Source of the DNA: Lutibacter sp. UBA4458
GTDB lineage: Bacteria; Bacteroidota; Bacteroidia; Flavobacteriales; Flavobacteriaceae
Assembly: GCA_002390165.1 (NCBI GenBank)
Contig: DGOU01000051.1
Span: 1 to 8,096, forward strand
Length of the DNA stretch: 8,096 nt
Direction of reading: 5' to 3'
The translations under genes were made by a program, and so were the position numbers. The notes below the pieces were generated by a model. It was not told the DNA's origin and did not search any database. It worked only from the letters and a program-made list of their open reading frames with translations. Below are positions 1 to 6,109 of the stretch, piece after piece. Numbering within the stretch: position 1 is the stretch's first letter; each line of letters starts with the position of its first letter.

Positions 1-1004
1 TAACCCATAGTAAAATCTTCTTGGATTTCTAAATCAATTAAATTTTGATAAGTTTCAGGAATACTTAATCTTAAAAAATGTTGACGAGAAAAAGTAACCG
101 GCGTGTTTATTATACTTTCCAACCGTAATTTTTCCTTTTTTAATTTTTCAAAACTTTTATAGGAAAAATAAGAAGGATGCATTCCTATTTTTGCATAATC
201 GGCAACAGATTTTATTAAAGATTGAAATTTTAAATTAGATGCTGATATATTTTTATCATACGTAGTATAACTTCCAACTAAAAAGAAAAATAAGGTTTTT
301 ACATGATACTCTTTTTTTATTTTTAAAATTTCTTTAAAGGTATTAAAAGGATCCTTTCTAAAATTAAAAACAGTTAAAAATCGACTCCAAAAATTAAATA
401 TTCTAAGATGAAAAATATCATTCAAAAAACCACCAATGGTTCTAACAATTCCTTTATTCTTGTAGGCAAATGCCGAATCTACATCAATAGTAGAAATTAA
501 TTCAAATTTTCTATTTTTATAGTTGTAATTTGGAAATTTTCGTTTTAAAATCTCTAAAAATTTATATGCCCAAATATCTATTACTGGTTTTTCAATAAAG
601 TTATTTTTAACCGCTAAACTTTCTTCAGCAGGAAACCTATCGTGCTCATCTTGTACGTGTGGTAAATATTCTTCATATCTACTAATTAAATAAAAACCAG
701 CTGCAAAAATATCAAACGGAATACTCGATTTTTCACCTGTAGGAAAAAAGCAAGGAAATTCATCCCATTTAAACATAGTTATATCTGTATCATTAATTCC
801 TTGCTCAAACAATAAAGTATGGCTTCTAATAAAAAATTCAGAACCTAATGGTGTTTTAGAATAGGTAATTTTTGGCCCATTGTGAGCTACAAACTCATCT
901 ACTTTAGTGGTAAAAGTTATGGGTATTTGTAAAATTCTAACAAAAAAATGTTTAAAAATATAATTTAGCCTTGGGGTAATTTTATGCGTATAAACCAATA
1001 ACAT
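1..1004 (-). CDS. Polysaccharide deacetylase-family protein (NodB-like), C-terminus beyond window
   Basis: Translating the minus strand from ATG at 1004 gives 334 codons with no stop before the left edge, so the 3' end is missing. The N-terminus MLLVYTHKITPR and the later IDVD (D174, D176), GMHPSYFS (H276) and TFSRQHFLR (about 304-312) segments are what I recall from a Bacteroidota family of about 430 aa annotated as polysaccharide deacetylase. NodB-fold enzymes remove N-acetyl groups from surface or wall glycans using a metal held by Asp and His. D174/D176 and H276 are plausible metal ligands, but the pairing with the classical motifs is inferred. No signal peptide or membrane segment is visible, so a cytoplasmic protein acting on an envelope precursor is possible. 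It starts 39 bp after the radC stop, so the two are probably co-transcribed. No clear Shine-Dalgarno precedes the ATG, which is usual here. Family assignment is fairly sure; the substrate is unknown. Confidence 0.8.
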   Translation of the reverse strand, partial: MLLVYTHKITPRLNYIFKHFFVRILQIPITFTTKVDEFVAHNGPKITYSKTPLGSEFFIRSHTLLFEQGINDTDITMFKWDEFPCFFPTGEKSSIPFDIFAAGFYLISRYEEYLPHVQDEHDRFPAEESLAVKNNFIEKPVIDIWAYKFLEILKRKFPNYNYKNRKFELISTIDVDSAFAYKNKGIVRTIGGFLNDIFHLRIFNFWSRFLTVFNFRKDPFNTFKEILKIKKEYHVKTLFFFLVGSYTTYDKNISASNLKFQSLIKSVADYAKIGMHPSYFSYKSFEKLKKEKLRLESIINTPVTFSRQHFLRLSIPETYQNLIDLEIQEDFTMG

Positions 1005-1043
1005 TGTAGTTATAGTATATTTAAAATTAATAAATGTTCCTTT

Positions 1044-1742
1044 TTATAATAAATTTTCATCAGCAAAGCTAAAGTAATCATTTTCGGTGATTATAACATG
1101 GTCTAACACTTTAATATCCATGGTTTCAGCGGCTGTTTTTAATTTATTAGTAAGTATTTTATCGGAATTACTAGGTTTTAATTTACCTGATGGATGGTTA
1201 TGACATAAAATAATACCTGTTGCATTTAACTCTAATGCTTTTTTTAACACCAACCTTACATCTACTAATGTTCCTGTTAAACCGCCTTTACTTTGCTGAC
1301 TTTTATCTAAAATTTTATTCGAATTATTTAAATATAATATCCAAAATTCTTCATGTTGTAATTCTCCTAATATAGGCTGCATTTGTTCAAAAACGGCCTT
1401 ACTACTTGTAATTTTAGGTAAAATTGAAGCTTCTTTTAATCGTCTTCGTCTTCCCAATTCCAATGCAGTAATAATTGAAATTGCTTTTGCTTCTCCTATC
1501 CCTTTGAATTTAGTTAAATCGGCAACTGTTAATTTTCCTAATTTATTTAAATTATTATTTATAGAAACTAAAATACGTTTGGCTAAACCAACGGCACTTT
1601 CATCGGTATTTCCTGAGCCTAATAATATTGCTATTAACTCGGCATCGGATAAAGATTCCTTACCTTTTAAAATAAGTTTTTCACGAGGTCTATCATCAAC
1701 CGCCCAAGACTTAATAGTCAATGAATTTGAAGTTTTTTTCAT
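1044..1742 (-). CDS. radC: RadC family protein (JAMM/MPN domain)
   Basis: This is a 232-aa RadC/UPF0758 protein of normal family length. The N-terminal part (WAVDDRPREKL, then SLSDAELIAILLGSG) leads into a helix-hairpin-helix segment around 75-98 (FKGIGEAKAISIITALELG). The C-terminal MPN domain carries the JAMM motif HNHPSG...PSNSD, with H181, H183, S185 and D194 as zinc-site residues. All expected catalytic-type residues are present. The family was named a DNA repair protein, but the E. coli phenotype was later traced to recG, so its true role (perhaps metalloprotease-like, linked to DNA uptake or recombination) is unsettled. I chose ATG at 1742. An in-frame GTG two codons upstream (1748) would give 234 aa, but it lies very near the predicted transcription start. 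A TATCTTTG box lies 13 bp upstream of the ATG. The deacetylase gene follows after 39 bp. Confidence 0.93.
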   Translation of the reverse strand: MKKTSNSLTIKSWAVDDRPREKLILKGKESLSDAELIAILLGSGNTDESAVGLAKRILVSINNNLNKLGKLTVADLTKFKGIGEAKAISIITALELGRRRRLKEASILPKITSSKAVFEQMQPILGELQHEEFWILYLNNSNKILDKSQQSKGGLTGTLVDVRLVLKKALELNATGIILCHNHPSGKLKPSNSDKILTNKLKTAAETMDIKVLDHVIITENDYFSFADENLL

Positions 1743-1755
1743 CAGCACTTTTTCT

Positions 1756-1763
1756 CAAAGATA
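1756..1763 (-). promoter_or_regulatory. Putative -7 promoter element of radC
   Basis: The minus strand reads TATCTTTG, an exact match to the Bacteroidota -7 consensus TAnnTTTG, ending 13 bp before the radC ATG at 1742. Transcription would start around 1749-1751 and give a leader of under 10 nt. I do not see a convincing TTG -33 element upstream, so this rests on one 8-base match. Confidence 0.4.
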
Positions 1764-1813
1764 AGCGTAAAAAATAAATGCGAGCTTTAATAACTAAAAA
1801 AAACAATGCTTTT

Positions 1814-2686
1814 TTATAAATCTATCAAATAGGCTACAGAAAAATTTAAATAACTGGTATTTTTCAGGTTTGTTTCATCACCAACTTCTGAAGGTAAATT
1901 AATATTATAACCTAATTCAAAATCAAATGAATTAACATTCAACTGTAATGGTAAACTAATTTGCGTATTATACAAATTAAAATTATCACTTGTATAATTT
2001 TGAGTAGAAATTAATCCGTTTTCAAAAACAAATCTGGATAGCTCTATAGTTTGTTTACCTGCAATAAAAATTAACTGTGGAGTAAAGTTTAAGGTAATCT
2101 TTTTGTTTTTTAATAAGCTTATTTTAATATAACTTCGTGAAGAAATTTGAAAGGATTGATCATCGCCAAACAAGTAATCTCCAGAAATTAGTGTTCCAAT
2201 GGTTCTATTTTTATTATGAACTCCTAAACTTAAATTTAAAGTGTTAGAAAATACATTATCCTCACTATTTGCATAAAAATACCTAGAATAAGATGTACTA
2301 TATCTAAACAATTTCTTTTTACCAATAGTGTTTCCATAACCTAAAGATGCTATTGTTACATCCCATTTAGGATAAAACTCACTATAATATGTACCTGATA
2401 AACTTGCAAATAAACCGTTAGAATTTACATACGTAATTTGGGGTCTAATATTATATTGGTTAATGCCAATATCTCTACCAGAAAAATAAGTATCACTATT
2501 GTAATTAGCCGATACATAAAGTAATTGATAGTTAGAAAGAGAGTTAATTAATTGATTTAATGCTAAATCTTCATCAAATAATTCGTCTATAATTTCATTA
2601 ACTTCATCCTTATTGGTTGTAACTTCTTGTGAAAATCCGAAAAACAATCCAGAGAACCACAAAATTAGAAGAAGATATTTTTTCAT
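1814..2686 (-). CDS. Outer-membrane beta-barrel-like protein, function unknown
   Basis: This 290-aa protein has a Sec signal peptide (MKKYLLLILWFSGLFFGFSQ, cleavage around residue 19-20). A short acidic, probably helical segment follows (about 25-50: DEVNEIIDELFDEDLALNQL). From about residue 53 to the end it is almost all alternating polar and hydrophobic or aromatic strands separated by short Gly/Asn/Asp turns, as in a small beta-barrel. Examples are YQLLYVSANYNS, GLFASLSGTYYSEFY and YLNFSVAYLIDL at the C-terminus. Several strand pairs with YS/SY and K-rich turns fit a periplasm-facing and surface-facing alternation. I do not recognise a named family. It starts 68 bp after the LTxxQ gene, but a strong terminator ending 12 bp upstream of the ATG separates the two. 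It could be a target of the neighbouring ECF system; that is inference from position only. Start chosen: the only ATG giving a complete signal peptide. Confidence 0.82.
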   Translation of the reverse strand: MKKYLLLILWFSGLFFGFSQEVTTNKDEVNEIIDELFDEDLALNQLINSLSNYQLLYVSANYNSDTYFSGRDIGINQYNIRPQITYVNSNGLFASLSGTYYSEFYPKWDVTIASLGYGNTIGKKKLFRYSTSYSRYFYANSEDNVFSNTLNLSLGVHNKNRTIGTLISGDYLFGDDQSFQISSRSYIKISLLKNKKITLNFTPQLIFIAGKQTIELSRFVFENGLISTQNYTSDNFNLYNTQISLPLQLNVNSFDFELGYNINLPSEVGDETNLKNTSYLNFSVAYLIDL

Positions 2687-2698
2687 TATATTATTTTT

Positions 2699-2737
2699 AA
2701 AAAGTATAAGTGGCTAAGTTTTCTTAACCACTTATAC
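2699..2737 (-). terminator. Intrinsic terminator after the LTxxQ gene, inside the leader of the next gene
   Basis: Arms GTATAAGTGG (2704-2713) and CCACTTATAC (2728-2737) are perfect 10-bp complements. One mismatch and four more pairs (TAAG/CTTA) extend the stem to a 4-base loop (2719-2722). On the minus strand the hairpin is followed directly by TTTTT (2703-2699), so it ends minus-strand transcripts from the LTxxQ gene, whose stop is at 2755. The plus-strand side is followed by AAAAGG, so it is unlikely to work the other way. Its U-tract ends 12 bp before the ATG of the beta-barrel gene. Confidence 0.88.
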
Positions 2738-2754
2738 AAAAGGTTTATTAATAA

Positions 2755-3258
2755 TTAATTATTTCTATTTCTTCTTCTTTTTACAACATTTTCCATAAGT
2801 TCTTTACCGTCCTGAATATTTTGATGTGTGCGTAATCTAGTACGTATTTGTTGAATTTGATCATTCGTTAAAGAACTTTTGAATTGTTGCCTAATTGTTT
2901 GCATATTCATTTTTTGCGCTTGTAATAACTGTTGTTGAGCGTCTGTAAAAGAGGATACTAAAGCACTGCGCCTTTCTTGTTTTGTTAGCTCTGCATTTTC
3001 TAAAATAGCCAACTGTTCTGCGGATAAACTTGCTTTAAAAGCTTCTCTATTTTGTTTAATTAACTCGCGTTGTTCTTGTAACATTAATTTTTGAGCTTCT
3101 GTTAAATCTGCCATTGCAGCTTGATTAATTCTATTTCTAGATTGAATTTGGGTTTGGGTCTGAACTTGATTTTCTTTTTGAACTTGTTGAGAATTGGAAC
3201 TATAAATCCCAACTACTAAGCTAAAAACTATTACTGTAAATTTTTTTATTGCTTTCAT
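2755..3258 (-). CDS. Periplasmic LTxxQ-repeat protein (Spy/CpxP-like)
   Basis: This 167-aa protein has a signal peptide (MKAIKKFTVIVFSLVVGIYSSNSQ), then a Gln-rich linker (25-45). It continues with a helical, charged, Gln-rich region and a basic tail (KRRRNRNN). Four LTxxQ-type motifs occur at residues 52 (LTEAQ), 78 (LSAEQ), 104 (FTDAQ) and 130 (LTNDQ), exactly 26 residues apart. LTxxQ motifs mark the Spy/CpxP/ZraP group of periplasmic alpha-helical proteins, which act as chaperones or as stress-sensor modulators in enterobacteria. Membership here is inferred from the motifs, signal peptide and composition, not from overall similarity. It lies 96 bp downstream of the sigma/anti-sigma pair and ends at a strong terminator, so it may be the last gene of that unit or have its own promoter. 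There is no cysteine and no lipobox, so it should be soluble in the periplasm. Confidence 0.85.
   Translation of the reverse strand: MKAIKKFTVIVFSLVVGIYSSNSQQVQKENQVQTQTQIQSRNRINQAAMADLTEAQKLMLQEQRELIKQNREAFKASLSAEQLAILENAELTKQERRSALVSSFTDAQQQLLQAQKMNMQTIRQQFKSSLTNDQIQQIRTRLRTHQNIQDGKELMENVVKRRRNRNN
2857..3105 (-). repeat. Four 26-residue helical repeats in the LTxxQ protein
   Basis: Residues 52-77, 78-103, 104-129 and 130 onward each begin with L/F-T/S-x-x-Q and keep a 26-residue period. Units 1 and 3 resemble each other most: EAQKLMLQEQ...REAFKAS against DAQQQLLQAQ...RQQFKSS. This suggests a 52-residue pair duplicated from a two-motif ancestor. The coordinates given cover codons 52 to about 134. 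Confidence 0.7.
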
Positions 3259-3295
3259 TTTTAATATAATTTTATTGGTTTTACTTTATTTTATT

Positions 3296-3314
3296 GAACG
3301 TTCTATTTAATAGA
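3296..3314. promoter_or_regulatory. Overlapping palindromes upstream of the LTxxQ gene
   Basis: GAACGTTC (3296-3303) is a perfect 8-bp palindrome. It overlaps TCTATTTAATAGA (3302-3314), which has 6-bp arms around one base. They lie 38-56 bp upstream of the LTxxQ gene's ATG in an otherwise nearly pure A/T spacer. They could be an operator or part of a promoter. No TAnnTTTG box was found in this spacer, so an alternative (ECF) promoter is possible. Function is unproven. Confidence 0.3.
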
Positions 3315-3354
3315 CCTATCTTTTAAAAAAAAGTTTATTTATTTCTTAAAAAAA

Positions 3355-3804
3355 TTAATTGGATGTTGATATATCGGATATAATATCATTTAAAACATAG
3401 TTATTTGCAAACTCATCCATTTTATCATCTTCAACAAAAAGAGCTGCAATAGAAACGTCTTCTACCTTAAAAATTTCATTTCCATTAACTAACGTGTTAC
3501 TTTTAATTGTATTAATGGTATCTGAAACTATAGATGAACCGCCTTTAATAGGGTTAAATATATTTGGTTTAAAAATGGTTAAGGCTATAATTAAAGCAAC
3601 TGAAGCTGCTAAGGAATAAAGAAAATACTTTTTCCTGTATAATACTTTTACTTCTGAATTTGAAACTTTTTTTAGGATAACGTTCTTAGAATTAGAAAAA
3701 TAATCTTTAGGCACTCTCAATCCTAAATCTTTTTCATGAATCGCTTTTCTGTTTTCCTTTAATAAAGTTTTATTTTTTTCTGTATTTAAAATTGACTTTT
3801 TCAT
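3355..3804 (-). CDS. Single-pass membrane protein, probable anti-sigma factor
   Basis: This 149-aa protein has a basic cytoplasmic N-terminal part (1-58), one membrane helix at about 60-78 (YFLYSLAASVALIIALTIF) and an exported part (80-149). The exported part ends in an acidic stretch (VEDVSIAALFVEDDKMDEFANNYVLNDI). The segment GLRVPKDYF (28-36) resembles the G[FL]xVPxxYF motif I recall from membrane proteins encoded next to ECF sigma genes in Bacteroidota. There is no zinc-binding HxxxCxxC, so it is not a ZAS-type anti-sigma. Its ATG is 6 bp after the sigma stop, with AAGG overlapping the sigma stop region as a possible weak ribosome site. The likely role is to hold the sigma factor at the membrane and release it on an envelope signal. 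That is inferred from topology and gene order. Confidence 0.78.
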   Translation of the reverse strand: MKKSILNTEKNKTLLKENRKAIHEKDLGLRVPKDYFSNSKNVILKKVSNSEVKVLYRKKYFLYSLAASVALIIALTIFKPNIFNPIKGGSSIVSDTINTIKSNTLVNGNEIFKVEDVSIAALFVEDDKMDEFANNYVLNDIISDISTSN

Positions 3805-3810
3805 AATTAC

Positions 3811-4377
3811 TTAGACCTTAGTTTTAACTAAAAGTTCAACATTTATAATATTTTTTTCAATAATTTTTACGGTTTGATAATAAGAGGACTTTAGTGTTCC
3901 TTCTTTAATATTTAGTATTTCAGCCATTTCTCTAAATTTTAAATCATCATAATATTTCATTTGAAAAATAAAGCGTTGTTTATCGGGTAATTTAGATAAA
4001 ATAGTATGCAACTTTAAAGCAATTTCATTTCCATCAAAATAATTATCTTCTACTAAATTATTCAGATATCCATTATTTACATCGTCCAAAGAATAATGGT
4101 ATTTATGGTTATTTTGATCTAAAAAACGAATGGATTCGTTATATGCAATTCTATACATCCAAGTATGTAGCTTGCTCTTTTGTTGAAACTTTGGTAAACT
4201 TTTATATACTCTTAAAAAAGTGTTTTGTAAAACATCATTAGCATTTTCATGAGTAATTACTAATTTTCGAATATGCCAATATAATCTTTCTTGATAAAGG
4301 TCTAAAAGTTTTTTAAACGCTTTTTCACGATACTTACTACTTGTTAATTGTTTAATAAAATCCGCTTCGCTTTTCAA
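3811..4377 (-). CDS. ECF RNA polymerase sigma factor
   Basis: This 188-aa sigma-70 family protein has only regions 2 and 4. Region 2 spans about 20-88 (FKKLLDLYQERLYWHIRKLV, then DVLQNTFLRVYKSLPKF and LHTWMYRIAYNESIRFLDQ, the -10 recognition and core-binding part). Region 4 spans about 122-176 (LSKLPDKQRFIFQMKYYDDLKFREMAEIL, then EGTLKSSYYQTVKII, the helix-turn-helix for -35 recognition). Length and layout are normal for ECF factors. The start is not ATG: 4377-4375 reads TTG. An in-frame stop lies at 4404-4402 with no ATG or GTG between, and the next Met is residue 74, inside region 2. TTG is therefore the most likely start. It directs RNA polymerase to a stress regulon, probably under control of the membrane protein encoded 6 bp downstream. 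Autoregulation is common for such pairs but not shown here. Confidence 0.94.
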   Translation of the reverse strand: MKSEADFIKQLTSSKYREKAFKKLLDLYQERLYWHIRKLVITHENANDVLQNTFLRVYKSLPKFQQKSKLHTWMYRIAYNESIRFLDQNNHKYHYSLDDVNNGYLNNLVEDNYFDGNEIALKLHTILSKLPDKQRFIFQMKYYDDLKFREMAEILNIKEGTLKSSYYQTVKIIEKNIINVELLVKTKV

Positions 4378-4551
4378 CAGAATTATTTTTAAAACTAAAA
4401 ATTACTAATTTATAATGTAATTAGACCTTTAAACTTTAAAATAGTTTAAATAGATTCAAAAAATAATATTACAAGTTAGTAAGATTTTTTAATTTAATTA
4501 ATTCTAAAAAAATATGAATATTTTTATTTTCTAACTTTTTTAGTAAAATAT
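4378..4551. other. Intergenic region between mpl and the sigma gene
   Basis: This 174-bp, very A/T-rich spacer must hold the sigma-gene promoter and any mpl terminator. I see an inverted repeat at 4428-4450 and an AGGTCTA element on the minus strand at 4422-4428, but no TAnnTTTG box and no GC-containing terminator hairpin. An AT-only inverted repeat at 4508-4525 is too weak to call. No coding potential was seen. Confidence 0.6.
4428..4450. repeat. Inverted repeat upstream of the sigma gene
   Basis: TTTAAACT (4428-4435) and AGTTTAAA (4443-4450) are perfect 8-bp complements around 7 bases. They lie 50-73 bp upstream of the sigma TTG start. The repeat could be an operator. In sequence this A/T-rich it could also be chance. 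Confidence 0.3.
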
Positions 4552-5907
4552 TTAAAGCGATTTTTTTAGTTCTTCAAAATCCAAACCGCCATAATTACCA
4601 GAGCTCATTAATAAAACTGCAGTATTTTCAAAATTTCGATTAAAAAGATAGCTTTTAAATTCATCTGAATTAGTAAACACTGTTAAATTAGAATTACCAA
4701 ATGCATTTTTAATCTGATTTTTTGAAATATTTTTTAGTTGCTTAATTTCAACTGCCTTTGGAGAATAATAAACCACTGCTTCATCTGCCAAATCCAAAGC
4801 GCCTTTATATTGAGATAAAAATTCTGAATTTAAACTACTATAAGTATGTAGCTCTAAACAAGCCAATAGTTTTCTGTTTTCATATTGATTTTTAACTGCT
4901 TTAGTGGTTGCCAAAACTTTACTTGGCGAATGTGCAAAATCCTTAAAAACAACTGTAGATTTATTTTCTGTAATTTTTTCAAGTCGTTTACTTGCTCCTT
5001 TAAAACTACTAATTGCTTCAAAAAAATCATCTTCTCCAACTCCCATATGCTGGCAAATCCATTTAGCTCCAGCTAAATTTTGCATGTTATGTTTTCCAAA
5101 AATTTCTAAAGGCATTTCTCCTAAAGAAGTATCAATATAAGTTGTGCCATTTTTTATAGTATAATTTAAAGTTTTATAAGGATACAATTTAATTTGGTTT
5201 TCAGCTTTTTTAACTATTTTTTCAACCTCCTTGTCTTCCTCATTATAAACCAAAATTCCACCATTAGTAATAGTTTCAATAAACTTTGAAAATTGAGAAA
5301 CATAATTGCTAAATGTTGGAAAAACATTAATGTGATCCCAAGCTATACCACTAATTAATGCAATATTTGGCTTGTACAAATGAAACTTTGGACGCAAATC
5401 TATTGGGCTGGTTAAATATTCATCTCCTTCTAATACAATAAATTCATTTTCTGAAGTTAAATGTACCATAGTATCAAAACCTTCTAGCTGAGCTCCAACC
5501 ATATAATCCACATTAATATTATGATAATTTAAAACATGTAAAATCATTGCAGTAATAGTTGTTTTTCCGTGTGAACCTCCTATAACAACTCTAGTTTTAT
5601 TTTTAGATTGTTCATATAAAAATTCAGGATAAGAATAAATTTTAATACCTAACTCTTTTGCTTTAATTAGCTCTAAATTATCCTCTTTTGCGTGCATTCC
5701 TAAAATTATAGCATCCAAATTTTTCGTTATTTTATTAGGAAACCAACCTAAATTATCTGGCAATAAATCTTTTGCTTGCAACCTAGATTTTGAAGGCTCA
5801 AAAATAGCATCGTCACTTCCAGTAACAGTAAATCCTTTTTCAACTAAGGCAAGTGCTAAATTATGCATTGCACTTCCTCCTATTGCAATAAAATGTATTT
5901 TCATCAT
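4552..5907 (-). CDS. mpl: UDP-MurNAc:L-alanyl-gamma-D-glutamyl-meso-DAP ligase (Mpl)
   Basis: This 451-aa Mur-ligase family enzyme has the length typical of Bacteroidota Mpl. The N-terminal Rossmann part begins HFIAIGGSAMHNLALAL (5-21), with TGSDD at 29-33 where the nucleotide-sugar binds. The ATP loop GGSHGKTT is at 110-117. The central domain has VLEGDEYLTS (158-167) and AWDHINVFPT (189-198), both typical of Mpl. The C-terminal domain contains VFKDFAHSPSKV. The GGS-x-MHNLA form and the DEY(L)TS segment separate it from MurC. Mpl joins the recovered tripeptide L-Ala-gamma-D-Glu-meso-DAP to UDP-MurNAc in the cytoplasm, so cell-wall peptide is reused. The gene starts ATG ATG (5907/5904); either Met could be first. 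It stands alone: a 174-bp spacer separates it from the sigma gene, and a 202-bp divergent spacer separates it from the Ig-array gene. A TACATTTG box lies 20 bp upstream. Confidence 0.95.
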   Translation of the reverse strand: MMKIHFIAIGGSAMHNLALALVEKGFTVTGSDDAIFEPSKSRLQAKDLLPDNLGWFPNKITKNLDAIILGMHAKEDNLELIKAKELGIKIYSYPEFLYEQSKNKTRVVIGGSHGKTTITAMILHVLNYHNINVDYMVGAQLEGFDTMVHLTSENEFIVLEGDEYLTSPIDLRPKFHLYKPNIALISGIAWDHINVFPTFSNYVSQFSKFIETITNGGILVYNEEDKEVEKIVKKAENQIKLYPYKTLNYTIKNGTTYIDTSLGEMPLEIFGKHNMQNLAGAKWICQHMGVGEDDFFEAISSFKGASKRLEKITENKSTVVFKDFAHSPSKVLATTKAVKNQYENRKLLACLELHTYSSLNSEFLSQYKGALDLADEAVVYYSPKAVEIKQLKNISKNQIKNAFGNSNLTVFTNSDEFKSYLFNRNFENTAVLLMSSGNYGGLDFEELKKSL

Positions 5908-5927
5908 TCAAAATTTATTAATATTTT

Positions 5928-5935
5928 CAAATGTA
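5928..5935 (-). promoter_or_regulatory. Putative -7 promoter element of mpl
   Basis: The minus strand reads TACATTTG, matching TAnnTTTG, and ends 20 bp before the mpl ATG. The nearest upstream TTG is only 12 bp away, too close for a usual -33 element, so support is partial. Confidence 0.45.
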
Positions 5936-5978
5936 ATTAATCTTTTACAAGGAATAAAAAAACCATATTTATTTTTAA

Positions 5979-5986
5979 TAACTTTG
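5979..5986 (+). promoter_or_regulatory. Putative -7 promoter element of the Ig-array gene
   Basis: TAACTTTG matches TAnnTTTG on the plus strand, 123 bp upstream of the ATG at 6110. That would give a long leader of about 115 nt, containing the palindrome at 6061-6076. No TTG is seen at the expected -33 distance. Confidence 0.35.
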
Positions 5987-6060
5987 TTTATAAGTCAACT
6001 TAAATACTTAAATTTAAACTTTAATTATTACTACTAACTTCTTAAATTTATTAACATTAT

Positions 6061-6076
6061 TTAACAACCTTGTTAA
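6061..6076. repeat. Short palindrome in the Ig-array gene leader
   Basis: TTAACAA-CC-TTGTTAA is a perfect inverted repeat with 7-bp arms, ending 33 bp before the ATG at 6110. It could be an operator or a small leader hairpin; there is no U-tract, so it is not a terminator. Confidence 0.35.
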
Positions 6077-6109
6077 GTGGATATAAAAAATTAACCAAAC
6101 TTTCTTTTT

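Larger units (their letters stand above)
5908..6109. other. Divergent intergenic region between mpl and the Ig-array gene
   Basis: This 202-bp A/T-rich spacer serves both directions. It carries a minus-strand TACATTTG box near mpl, a plus-strand TAACTTTG box at 5979-5986, and a short palindrome at 6061-6076. No coding sequence was recognised. Confidence 0.7.

Noticed and set aside
1743..1748. GTG start two codons upstream for radC
   Set aside because: ATG at 1742 is stronger and the GTG lies at about the predicted transcription start; not fully excluded.
1504..1764. Plus-strand open frame of 86 codons
   Set aside because: It lies almost wholly opposite radC, which has full family motifs; no start signal or recognisable product.
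1800..1820. A-rich and T-rich arms near the beta-barrel gene stop as a terminator
   Set aside because: The only pairs are five or six A:T with a G-G clash next to the loop; not convincing.
4508..4525. Inverted repeat AAAAATAT-GA-ATATTTTT as mpl terminator
   Set aside because: It is made only of A/T pairs in the stem with a 2-base loop; expected by chance in this composition and too weak to stop transcription.
4854..5140. Three short open frames on both strands inside the mpl region
   Set aside because: All overlap the well-supported mpl coding frame and have low-complexity products without domain features.
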